A stretch of DNA of 64,000 bases. It comes from Hygrophila difformis. Its lineage: Eukaryota > Streptophyta > Magnoliopsida > Lamiales > Acanthaceae. Shown here in pieces: positions 23,090-33,242 of the stretch; the first letter of the stretch is position 1; every line of letters starts with the position of its first letter. The stretch lies in contig JAOANR010000014.1 of NCBI GenBank assembly GCA_030278955.1, positions 23,810,068 to 23,874,067 on the forward strand. Direction: 5' to 3'. The notes below the pieces were generated by a model that saw only the letters and a program-made list of their open reading frames with translations, was not told the DNA's origin and did not search any database. The position numbers were made by a program, and so were the translations under genes.

Positions 23090-24548
23090 CTGAAAAAGGC
23101 AAAGGAGATTAGATACATCCAAGTTTTTATAGTTTTTAAGAATTGTTCAAGTTAAGAATCAACATCCTCACATTTTGAGCTTTGCTCGAAATGTGACTTA
23201 ATTGATCTATCTTGAATTTTATTAAGAGGCCTCAATGCAGTATTTAAAAATTGGATACCAACATATATTGAAATTCAGGTCATTGGACCCAAACATTTTT
23301 AATGGGCCATTGGGCCCAAAAATTTTGGTTTTTCAGTTTTAATAAACAAGCTCGAGGCACTTGTTGAAAAATGGGATGAGATGAAGATGTCGAAACGGAA
23401 TGCTCGAATAGGAATGTGCAGTGGAGGCGTAGCGTAATGGATTTGCTATTCTTGGGTTGCTTGGACTGTACTGGATAGTTGAAACATTCAAGAAAAATAA
23501 GCAAACACTATTTTTAATTTTGAAAAGGTTGACTTGATTTTATTAAATGAAAAGTGGGGTGTGAGTGGCCTCATTTTGGATTTTTGAAAAGAGAATAGCA
23601 GCTATAAGTGACAAAAATACTGCTATTTAACTCACACCTTAGTTCCATTGGGAACCAAAAAAAATACATTTGTCAACCAAAATTCCTATCAACTATTTTT
23701 TGTCTTCTGTGAAAAAGTGATTTCAGGAAAAGGGGATTTGTGCACAGGATGCCACAAACAACCACACAGCCACTTTCTACAGACTGCCACATATTCTCAT
23801 ATATTTGCCAAAACAGATCAAAACCAACTTTCTCAGTCTTCCAACATACAAATAATCAGACACAAAAGCTTTGCATTTAATGTGGGGAAAATGAGGACAG
23901 TGGCATGCAAGCAACATGAACATAGTGGAACACTAACACAGGATCATGCCTTCATTCTAGCCAAAACAGGGAATCAAACACACACTCATGCCTCAATATT
24001 GCAACAAAACAGGATCAAACAAAATGGCATGCTCCCACTGCAATAATTAGTAGTGACCGACTGATAACACTCAAACATTCAAAAATGCCCAAAGGTTCAT
24101 CAGTTTCCAAATTCAGATAAGGGTTTCATAACAAGGGCATGCTTAAGACAAGAAACATCTTACTTAGAACCCTAGAAAATGATCTAAAGCCTTACAATGG
24201 TGAAAACAGCTCCCTGGAGGAATCCTAATCATGCTGCTTCAAGTTTCTAACAACCTCAGATACAGAAAAACAAACTTCCAACACAGATTCGACCACTCCC
24301 TAACCCTTCATAGAAATGAAAACAGCAACATTCCCCTTTTCAAATCATGATTGGCCAACACCCTCATTTACAGGAGTAAGAACAAATACCAAACCCATAG
24401 TGCCCACTGCCTAAAATCGAACTCAGAACACAGAAAGGAACAACACAGAGGCTTATTCACACATTTCGCAAGAGCAGGACAAAAATCCCCAAAATCGCAA
24501 TAACAGGGGGGTACTGGCTATGCGCGAATCAAAGTTGAGAGGGCTTAC
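23090..24548 (-). other. Intron of the accessory gene of element B with hairpin near the acceptor
   Basis: A noncoding intron of about 1.46 kb between donor GTAAGC (24548) and the acceptor at 23090. The hairpin TCACATTTTGAGC (23168-23180) pairs with 23184-23196 with one mismatch, followed 77 nt later by the acceptor. No gene is seen in the rest. Confidence 0.65.
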
Positions 24549-24573
24549 CAGGGCTCGGCCTTTCTAGATGATG
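24549..24573 (-). pseudogene. Accessory gene of element B, exon 1, downstream part
   Basis: These 25 nt end at a good donor (CTG/GTAAGC). With the 7 nt at 38988-38994 they form a 32-nt exon (phase 2) that begins with ATG followed by Ala and Ser codons, as in elements E and F. Element C separates the two parts. Confidence 0.6.
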
Positions 24574-24578
24574 ATGCC
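24574..24578. other. Target site duplication ATGCC, left of element C
   Basis: ATGCC directly precedes the LTR start and is repeated at 38988-38992 after the second LTR. Confidence 0.95.
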
Positions 24579-25039
24579 TGATAATGGCCAAAATTGACCA
24601 TTATTTTCAATCTATTTCCGTGTCTAATACGGACATTTGATCGCATTCCGGTCTTATTTAAATAAGAAGAAGTTGAATTTGACAGATATATGCAAGTTTG
24701 TATAAATAATAAGCTGGTATTGAAAAATATAAAAATATTGCTTTTTTATTAAATTTGTGTTATAAAAATCCAAAAAAAAATGATAAAAATATTAAAAATT
24801 CCACATTTGATAATTATGGTTTGGTAGTATCTGTTCAGTGGAACACGGATCCATTAAACGGAACACACACAAAATATCAAGTGGAGCAAATATCCTTATT
24901 TATTATATTTTATATTTTATATTTTGATGTATATATTTTTAATTTTTATGTTTATTTATTTCTATTTCTGTTTTCAGCTATAATTAAGAATTAATTGGTC
25001 CACTAATCTCTTTTAATTTTAATTAATTAATTGCAGGTG

Positions 25040-26185
25040 AATTAATTTAATTTGGTCCAAGAGTTGCAGTCCAATCCAATTTGTTCCAGCCCAGCCCAAC
25101 CACAATTGATCCAATATTTTCAGTCCAATTCCCCAACCATTGTCCATAGCCCAAACCACCCTAGCCCAATTATCCAAGCCCAAGCCCACATTCACCAAAT
25201 CCTAACCCTAACCCTAACCCTAATGCTCCTACTGCCGCCACCTCCGGCGCCGCCACCGCCGCCGGCCACCATCTCCGGCGAGCCCCCTACTCTGGCGTCC
25301 CTTCTTCTCCGACCTCCTTTGCCGCCACCACCATTACCACCTCACCTCCGCAACCACATCACCACCACCACTATCCATTCGCCACCGCCTTGCCGCCCTC
25401 CTCGCGCCACCACCCAACCTCTGTGGCCGCCTCTCCGTTCACCGCCGCACCTCCGCCCTCACCTCCAAAATTCCATCTCCTCCGTCGTCACCAGCCCCCT
25501 TCTCCGGCGTCCCTTCGTCTCCGACCTCCACTGCCGCCACCACCATTACCACCTCACCTCCGCAACCACATCACCACCACCACTATCCATACGCCACCGC
25601 CTTGCCGCCCTCCTCGCGCCACCACCCAACCTCCGCAGCCGCCTCTCCGTTCACCGCCGCACCTCCGCCCTCACCTCCAAAATTCCATCTCCTCCGTCGT
25701 CACCAGCCCCTGCCGCTCCGTCCACTCGAGCCACCACCGCCAACCTCCTGCCCATCTCCGCCAACAACAGCCGACCACCACCATCCCCGTGCACCTCAAC
25801 TCCAACACATCCAAATCCGACCACCAAGCAGCAGTCGTGCTCCAACCATCATCCACTTCGCATCCCCGACGACTCCCGCGAGCTCCCCATCCCATCGCCA
25901 CCATCACCGCCGGCTACCTCCCATCCCAACAGCAGCCCTCTGCCATCGCCTCCGGTCACCTCCGCCTCCCTTAAGCGCCGCCGCACCACCGCCCTCACCT
26001 TTCCATTTCCGGCAGCCCACTAATTCAAATGGTGAAGAAGTTACCAAGAAAGAAAAGAAAACAAGAAGATAGAAATGGAGGAGGAGAAAGAAGAAGCAAG
26101 AAAGAATCTGTGAAGAAGGAAAGAATGGAACGAGAGAGGAGAGAGAAGAGAGAGGAAAGAGGAAAATAAAAGAGAGATAAAAAAT
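25040..26185 (+). other. GC-rich, proline-coding segment in U3 of the first LTR of element C
   Basis: Sharply GC-rich sequence in an AT-rich LTR, absent from the LTRs of A, B and E. It starts after TTAATTGCAG and ends in a purine-rich AGAAAGAAGAAG tract. An open frame at 25052-26023 would encode a Pro/Ser/Thr-rich, low-complexity protein. In the second LTR the corresponding frame (33712-34497) has a different middle because of the 212-bp unit, so coding is doubtful. Most likely it is a captured fragment of host genic DNA; its source is not recognised. Confidence 0.5.
25294..25717 (+). repeat. Tandem duplication of a 212-bp unit in the first LTR
   Basis: Two direct copies (25294-25505 and 25506-25717), each beginning GGCGTCCCTTC. 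The second LTR has one copy (from 33931). The length is not a multiple of three. Confidence 0.9.
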
Positions 26186-26206
26186 ATCCGGATCTCGGGA
26201 CTCCGG

Positions 26207-26427
26207 TCGCTAGACAAAATCCCATCCGGTCGCGAGACCACGCTTAGCGAAAGGAGTCTAGGGACAGAAAAATTGTTTAGGGACTGTGAGACAGAGACCC
26301 CAGTCGCTAACCGATGGCTAGCGACAGCTCCTCTAGCGACAGGGAAAATGATTAGGGACTGGGAGTATCAAGACGCAAAATCTATGTCGCGAAACAATGT
26401 TCAGCGACACGGGGATCGCGACAGCGA
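26207..26427. repeat. Palindrome array upstream of TATA, first LTR of element C
   Basis: Inverted GTCGCTAG/GTCGCGAGAC/GTCGCGAAAC half-sites, some reduced to GTCTAGGGAC. An isolated pair follows at about 26630-26660, closer to the TATA box. Confidence 0.8.
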
Positions 26428-26698
26428 CAGGAGAGAGAATGCAGCTCCCTCACGTGACTCCCATCCTCCCCTCAATTCAAATTTCCCACATGTTAAATCG
26501 AATGGAAGGTCCTGGGACCTCAAGTCCCGCAGACACAAGATTTTTGTCCTTTCTTCCCGGACCTCGAGCTCCCGCCCCCTCCTGCGCGTCATCTAAGAGC
26601 TAAAAAGTGTGTCCTGAACCAGAATTTGTTTCGCGACAAGCATAATTGTTTAGCTACTGTGTGGGCCTTGAATGGGCCTAGGGCTTAATTCTTCTCTC

Positions 26699-26706
26699 TA
26701 TAAATA
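26699..26706 (+). promoter_or_regulatory. TATA box of the first LTR of element C
   Basis: TATAAATA after GGGCCTAGGG (26675-26684), in the same arrangement as in elements A and B, about 2.1 kb from the LTR start because of the GC-rich segment. Confidence 0.75.
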
Positions 26707-27374
26707 TATTCTCCCACCCCCCTTGAACAGTAACCTGGCCACACTTGCAGTTTAATTTTTGTTCTTGGGGCACCACTGTGCTCTCAACTAGTTTTTAGTG
26801 TAGATAGTTTTATTTTTATGTAATGTAGATTGTAGTGTAGTTTTAGTTTAATTTCTGTAATAAATTAGTGTGGCTAGTGTTCACATTTTCCAGCTTATTT
26901 TATTTTTGTATTTTTGGGTTGAAAACACTTAATCAATGGGTGTGTTTAAACCATTTTTGGTTTTTGATGTTTTATGAGAAAATGTTTCACCAAAAATTTA
27001 TTATGGATCACTTCCATAATATTACTTGCTTTATTTTTGCATTTTTGGTCATTTGACCATTTTTATTATTTTTAGTTAGATTTAATGCTTTATTTAGATC
27101 TAGTAAATGTATAATCACTTGATGCTTATCCCTTGATAGGTTTAGAGTTTGTTTTTATTTTAATTTTAGTTTGTTAGGTAGTCTTTTATTTTTAGTGTTG
27201 CTGCTTCTCTAGTTTTTTTTTTTTTTTTATTCTGCTCTTGATATCTTTGGTTTTAGATAGTGTTTTTATTTACTTATTTTATTTTTATTTTAGTTCATTA
27301 GATCTAAAAAGGGATGATATTCTAGTGCTTATGCATATAGTCTAAAAATTGCATTCCTTATATTGTATTGCATC

Positions 27375-27434
27375 ACGTTGTAACCCCACGGGTTGCAACG
27401 TAACATTCCCGTTGTGATCCCACGGATCACAACG
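27375..27434. repeat. Twin palindromes in the first LTR of element C
   Basis: Two palindromes 8 bp apart: arms ACGTTGTAACCC with spacer CAC (27375-27401, one mismatch) and arms CGTTGTGATCC with spacer CAC (27410-27434, perfect). Length and spacer match the GTCGCGGACC palindromes of the arrays; the arms look like CpG-decayed versions. Confidence 0.8.
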
Positions 27435-27497
27435 CACTTCCATGCAATGCAATTTAAGGCGTTATGCTGCCAAATTTTGTAAAATTTTTAAAATCCC

Positions 27498-27860
27498 TCG
27501 GTCGCGAGGCAATCCTGTCACGAACCCACGGTTCGCGACACACTCCTTGATTAGCGACCGAGGACCCAAATACTTGCAATTTTATTCTGGAAGGGCTCTG
27601 TCGCGAAACCCCTGTCGCGGACCCACGGTCCGCGACACACCCCTTGTTCCGCGACCAGGAATTATGCCCTTGTTGAATTTTCAACCCTTTTTGTCGCTAG
27701 ACCCTTGTCGCGAGGTCACGCCTAGCGACACGGATTTTTGTCTAGCGACACAACAAACCCTAATTTTCAAATATCCAATATCTCTTATTTCCAACCTCTC
27801 TGTCATGATCCCCCTGTCGTGGACCCACGGTTCACGACACAAACTCTGTCTCATGACATG
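27498..27860. repeat. Palindrome array downstream of TATA, first LTR of element C
   Basis: Three or more units: GTCGCGAACC with spacer CAC, GTCGCGGACC with spacer CAC, and GTCGCGAGGT, each flanked by single inverted half-sites such as TTAGCGACC. Confidence 0.88.
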
Positions 27861-30561
27861 CATGGCACCTTGCCAAATTTTCATTCTCCATCTCTCCCCA
27901 TTAATTAATTGAACCTTTATATTAATATTTTGAGGTTGAAATCCAATGATCTCAACCCATGATTAATTTGATATAAAGAACTTTGTTCAATTGTCCATTA
28001 AAAGTTTCTTCAACAAAAATTAAACTCTAATGATCTAAGTGTATAATCCGGACTGTAATTAATTAATTATGGAATGAGAGATTATATAGACCATAAAGAG
28101 TGATTATGGAATTTTCCATACCCTTGCATGAGAAACCAACGTCTCTCATACAAGATGACCCAAAAATATTTTCTTTTATTTATTTTGTATGTTCTGTGTT
28201 GTGTGAAACAACTGGTAAGAGATATAACAGACTAATGTTGGCGGGTATTCCCACACGGATAAACTAGCTCGTGGTTTGTATATTAATTACTAGATGTTTC
28301 TTTGCATGGTCCGGATAGTGGTCGGTGGAAGCCTTGGCGGTTCGTCCATCCGGGATTATAATAGCTGCTCAGCTAACTCCTATCCGGATACAGTTTTATT
28401 TTCTTTATCTTAATTTCAAACCTGAATCTAGAGTTGTAGTAATGTTCGATGACATATGCCAATGTATCTAATAATTATTGCAGTAATAGAACATGTGGGT
28501 TTTTATCCAGTTCACAGAAATTGGAGTCTAAGATGACGGCGGCAACTGTCATTTAAGGCATTCCACTGTCTAAAAATCATCCCACCTGGAATAGTCAGGA
28601 CCTGGATAGCAGATGTTTGCAGTCCGGATTATCCTGATTATTTTTGTCATCTTTTTAGCCAAAATAAATCATTCTCATCTCCGGCTATTTCATCTCTGTG
28701 TATCAACTTCTGTCTAAACCCGCCTTATATTTTGGGTTATTTAATTTTACACTTCCTTATAAATTTATGCATGATAATATTATGTAACTATTGTGGTCAA
28801 GTTATTTTGGGATCCTTCCCTTGGACATAGAAGTCTAGATATTAATCAGATGCCTCACAATAAATTTCCAACAAAAATTCATTTATAAAATCCGGATCTG
28901 AGTAAGGGATAAATTCCACAGTTATGACTAGTTTATATCCGACTGGGGGTTGATTTTGGGAAATTAGAAACAGAGTCAGCGATTAGGTCTCATCTAGACT
29001 GAAAGGATCTGTGTTTTAATTGAGAGTCTAGTACCTGTTTAGGGAATGATTTTCAAATCAATTATTTTCCAAAATTGCTGTATGTTGGAAATCTTATATT
29101 AAATATCGCACTGACTCAGAGTCCGCTTGGATTCAGATGAGGTGTAATAGATAATACTAGAAGAACAACATGTGGGCCTTGGTTATTTTCTAAGGTAGGG
29201 TTGAGTTCCTTTCAACCGCTATCCTCTTCTGCCAAAGCCTATTTTTGAGTCCTGAGTGAGTGCATCCGGAATGAACTAATTTATTAGTTTATTTCATTAG
29301 TTTGTATCTCATAACCACCCGACGGGAAGTGAACACTGCGAGCGGTTCACCGAGAATAGGGAATTCTTGATCCACATCCGGTCATTCTGACTGGGGGCTC
29401 TCTTTTACTACCAGGGTCAGACTTTCATAAACCTCCAAGTGATAGGATTTTAAATGCTTTCTTTACCGCTTTCTTTTAACTGTTTTCTTTAGAGGTCACT
29501 CGGTTGTATTGAGAATTGCGTAACTGCTACTAGGACTGATAGTTAAGGGATAGTTCAGGCTTGATTAGAATCTTTGGGTGTGACATGGGGGATGATAGGA
29601 GTACTTGGCATATCAACTAATGATATGTTAGGTGTTGCTTATCCACCACAGATAAATAAAATACCTCGGCAGGGGCAGTTATTAGTTTGTGGTATCTTAG
29701 ATTTTGAGTTCTTGAGAGCATGTAAATTCTCGTTGTAAGTACCTGTCTGTTAAAGGGAACATAGTGGAGAAAGCATGAGAGTTAGCTAACTGACGAATTA
29801 TCCCAAGCAAAGATCTGTGTAATTAAAATGGAAGTTTAATTGTGTTTCATCTGAATCTTGTCCAATTTTTATTCTTTTCCTCCTGTCCCTTCTGTCACAC
29901 TTTAAATCTGCTTTCCTAGATTAATGATAGATAGCTTAGTATTATTTCATCGCTTTCTTAGAATAATTTTAATTGCTTTCTTAGATTAAATTTATCTGCT
30001 TTCTAGAATAGTTTTAATTTCCTTTCTAGAATAATTTTAATTGCTTTCATAACTTAGTTTAAATTCTGTCAAGTAGTTGATAGTCAAAACACAAACTTGA
30101 ATCGAGTAACCGAGTGGAAAATCTTATAAAACGACGTGGGCCCTGCTTCCATCGCACATCCTCCAATGAATGATCCGATACTTACTATAAATACTGCAAT
30201 TTTTGACTCCGTGCGCTTTCGGGGGCACAATTTCTCAACACGAGTAAATAAAAATGTGACAACATATAAATATATCCCTAATCCCAACTCCGCCTTCATA
30301 AATCGATTTTCATTAAATAAAAGTAAAATCAAAACCGGGATTAATATTTTTCAGAAAATACTCATATGGTGGGAAATTGTCAAAAGTTTCATGGCCGGGG
30401 ATTTTCATCGCGCCATTTGAAATCAAAGTTTCCCACATGAGTAATAAAAAGTGAAATATATCCTTAAACCCTTTCCCACGAATCATAACTCTTTTCATTT
30501 AATAAATTCAACTTGGGATATTTTAGAAAAACTCGTGTTGACGAAATTGTCAAAAGTTTCA

Positions 30562-30579
30562 TGGCGCCGTTGCCGGGGA
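30562..30579 (+). promoter_or_regulatory. Primer binding site for tRNA-Asp, element C
   Basis: TGGCGCCGTTGCCGGGGA directly after the LTR end. All 18 nt are complementary to plant tRNA-Asp. Confidence 0.96.
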
Positions 30580-30678
30580 GGATGCAGCGTCGTTTATTAA
30601 GAGAATTACACTCCTGATTACTCATAGTTAGTCTTGTGTATATATTTCAGAATAGAGAAGTACCCTCAAATTAATTAA

Positions 30679-31107
30679 ACATTTAGAGTACTAAGACTCT
30701 AAATGTGAGGATGTTGATTTGAGGGGAAAACCTAATAATTTGGGTATCTTGTCTTGCAGGAATCATGGAGCCACCAAAATTGGTATAAGGAGTTAAATGT
30801 GGAAGTGTAGCATTGGGGCTACACTAAATTGCAATTGTAAATTGCAAAACACGTGAGACTCACGTCTTTGTCATCTCCACCACCTCCGGACCACGAAGCT
30901 CCACCGCTGCTTCATCGCCAATCCACCTCATTACCACCACTGCTCTGAGGAAACCCTCATCACTGGTGAAACAACAAATGGAGCAGCAGACCTTCGGACT
31001 ACAGGTCCCCGGTTGGATTAGCTCTGTAATTGACCGAAGATTATATCCGGAATTCAAAGAAATTTAAAATCCGAAATAATTTTCACAAGCACAGAATTAA
31101 CCCAACC
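30679..31107 (+). promoter_or_regulatory. Post-pol module, copy 1, element C (with an inserted fragment)
   Basis: Hairpin ACATTTAGAGT (30679-30689 with 30696-30706), acceptor TTGCAG (ends 30759), and long stem GGTTGGATTA (31011-31020) with TTAACCCAACC (31097-31107). The leader from the gag side joins it at about 30650, which marks the gag-pol deletion. About 220 bp of unrelated sequence (30780-31001) lie between acceptor and stem and break the short reading frame seen in element F. Confidence 0.75.
30780..31001 (+). other. Foreign fragment inside the first module of element C
   Basis: Not present in the other copies of the module. It is moderately GC-rich (CCACCACCTCCGGACC...), ends CTACAG and has no convincing open frame. 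A captured host fragment is possible; the source is unknown. Confidence 0.45.
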
Positions 31108-31200
31108 TAAATTTCTGCAAGTCAAAATCATATATATATATATATATATAAACCTCTTGTGCATATTATATTAAATAATCCGGGTATTAATCAATTAAAT

Positions 31201-31433
31201 CACATTTAGAGTACTAAGACTCTAAATGTGAGGATGTTGATATTTTTTTTGAGAAAATCCGATAACTTATTTTATGTTTGCTTTGCAGGAATTTGTGGGA
31301 CCACCAAAAAGAAAATTAAAGCTTCAAAACAGGTTCCCGGTTGGATAAGTTCTTACATAATAGAAAATATTCCTGGAATTTAAAGCAATTTAAGATCCGG
31401 AATAATTTTTATAAAAGCAGAATTAATCCAACC
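31201..31433 (+). promoter_or_regulatory. Post-pol module, copy 2, element C
   Basis: Hairpin CACATTTAGAGT (31201-31212 with 31219-31230), acceptor TTTGCAG (ends 31288), and stem arms 31339-31353 and 31419-31433 (GGTTGGATAAGTTCT with AGAATTAATCCAACC). A second tandem copy, without the inserted fragment. Confidence 0.8.
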
Positions 31434-31728
31434 TAATTTTTGCAAGTAGACTAAATTTTATTTTTGTGTTTAGAAAATTCAAAAATGTGATTGAACAATT
31501 TTGATGAAAATCAGAATTTTTCTAAGTGTTGTGCATCGAACAATTGCCTTGCTCGATGAACCAAACGATCACACTTAGCCAAAATCGTCGAACATTTAAT
31601 TGGTTTGACGAAAATGGCTATCGGAAGTATGTTCTTAGTTTTTATATAAATATTTTCTCCCTCCCTCCCTCCTCTTTTATCTTATTTTATTTTGATTTTG
31701 ATAATTTGTTTAAGTAAGAGTTGATTTA

Positions 31729-31759
31729 CTCACATTTCGAGCAAGGCTCAAAATGTGAG
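31729..31759 (+). promoter_or_regulatory. Intron-type hairpin of element C
   Basis: CTCACATTTCGAGC (31729-31742) pairs with 31746-31759 with one mismatch, followed by GAGGGTGTTGAT. It resembles element B's intron hairpin, so C once had an accessory intron. The acceptor and exon are gone. Confidence 0.7.
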
Positions 31760-33228
31760 GGTGTTGATTTTTCACTTAAATATTAAAAAAAAAAGAGAGT
31801 GTGTTATTCTTATTCTTATTTTTATTTTTGTTATTATTATTATATATATATATATATATTTATATACCAGTGCAAAGCATGCATAACTCTGTCAGTTTGA
31901 ATTCACATCTTTGATTTTGGTTTATGATTAAATTTTCAAACTTTTAAATTGGGATAATATAATTGAAGACATGCATGATGAATTTTTGAGGTTTTGAGCT
32001 ATAAAAATTTAATGATATAATCATCTTGTTGGGTAATGAGTCTTCATGTTGAGAATTTAATTGAATATATTGTAAGAATTTTTCAAAGATTATATTTAAG
32101 AATATTGTATGACATGAACCAATCATTCCATGTGAGATTTGAGCCATGAGTCACTTTTACTCATTATTTCTTTGTTGTGTGAAAATCATTTGATTAAAGG
32201 AAACTAGAACTTGCGATTGGGACCGATTCAAGACCATGCCATATTCCAAAAATCGAGCTTATGATCGAGGCACCTAGAAAAACCCCAAATTTTTGGCCTT
32301 CGTTTGAATTCCAAACCCACAAATATTTTCCCTTTAGGATTAACCAATTTGAGCCTTAAGCCTAATTTTTCTTTGAAGCCCTCTATATTATTCCTAGCTT
32401 TCTAAAAAGACCAAAAATTTCAAACCCAAGTGTGCAAGAATAAATTTTATCAAGGCATTGAATTTGTGATCATCAAAGTTGTGTAAATCGGTATCTCATA
32501 AACTGATTAAAAAAAAACCGATCAAAAGAAAAAAAAAAGAAAAGAAGTCGAGTTTCAATCAACAAAAATAAATTGCAAATGACAAAGCAAATTAGACATA
32601 GTCTAATGTCATGCAATATAAAAAGAAAAGCAAAAGGAATAAGGAAATATATTGATGATCATAAATTTTTAAATAAAAATATGCCAAGTTATGATAACAT
32701 TAATTCTTGTCACTTCTAAGCCCAATAATTCCCTTTCCTACCAAATGTTACAACCGTATGCCCCATTATAACACTTAAATAAGACATCGGGATCTCGATT
32801 TGAAGAAATGAGCCGGTGGCGAGTTGGTCCAATTGCAAGCATATGGAATAATTTAATTAAATTTGATTATGAGTGTTCATTGATAAAACCCCTTTTTGAG
32901 AGTGAGTGAAATTTCCGCTTCTACCATATGTGAGGCTCTGTTTCTAATTTATGTTCATGTCATGCTTTAATTCTAGAATTAAATCAATGATTATTTCTAA
33001 ACATGATATTCATGAAGAATTGTCAATAATGACTGATTTGTAAGCCTGATTGAGTGAAAAATATCATTTTATTAAACACTGCAATCAAGAGAATTTAATA
33101 CTTGTAGTTTTTGATTGTCTTATCCCAATATAAAAAGAATGAAATTTTTGAAGCCACGAAAATAGATTGAATATGCAGAGTCTATGCTCTTAGGAGCACT
33201 CTCTGACTGCTCGGGGACGATTAGTATT
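31760..33228 (+). other. 3' noncoding tract of element C
   Basis: Includes an AT dinucleotide run near 31840-31860 and then the sense-strand counterpart of 1-1562 and 17144-18778. No gene seen. Confidence 0.8.
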
Positions 33229-33242
33229 AAATGTGAGGATGT
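33229..33242 (+). promoter_or_regulatory. Polypurine-tract position of element C
   Basis: AAATGTGAGGATGT directly before the second LTR. It is purine-rich but interrupted by T. The same word occurs as the 3' arm and flank of the internal hairpins. Confidence 0.55.

Larger units (their letters stand above)
15207..24578 (-). mobile_element. Element B, left part: 3' LTR fragment and accessory gene
   Basis: On the minus strand this holds the 3' half of an element of the same family: accessory gene, 3' noncoding tract and part of the 3' LTR. Its 3' LTR is cut at 15206 by element A. Its other side is interrupted at 24578 by element C and continues at 38988. Gag and pol are absent, because at 39565 the internal array is joined directly to an LTR fragment. 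Confidence 0.85.
24579..30561 (+). repeat. 5' LTR of element C (5,983 bp)
   Basis: TGATAATGG...AAGTTTCA. It has a long U3 (TATA at 26699) including a GC-rich inserted segment, then about 3.9 kb after the TATA box. It is 238 bp longer than the second LTR. Most of that is one extra copy of a 212-bp unit; the rest is small length changes such as two extra bases sets in a CCCTAA run near 25205. Partial LTR-end copies with a decayed primer site (CATGGCCGGGGAT) occur near 30385-30405. Confidence 0.95.

Noticed and set aside
23648..24046. 132-codon plus-strand frame
   Set aside because: Lies antisense in the accessory intron of element B, no counterpart in A, E or F.
25201..25223. CCTAACCCTAACCCTAA run resembling telomere repeats
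   Set aside because: Only about three units, differing in number between the two LTRs of C, inside a C-rich segment; a small microsatellite.
25052..26023. Proline-rich 323-codon frame in the LTR as a gene
   Set aside because: Low complexity, no family recognised, and the frame differs between the two LTRs because of the 212-bp unit.
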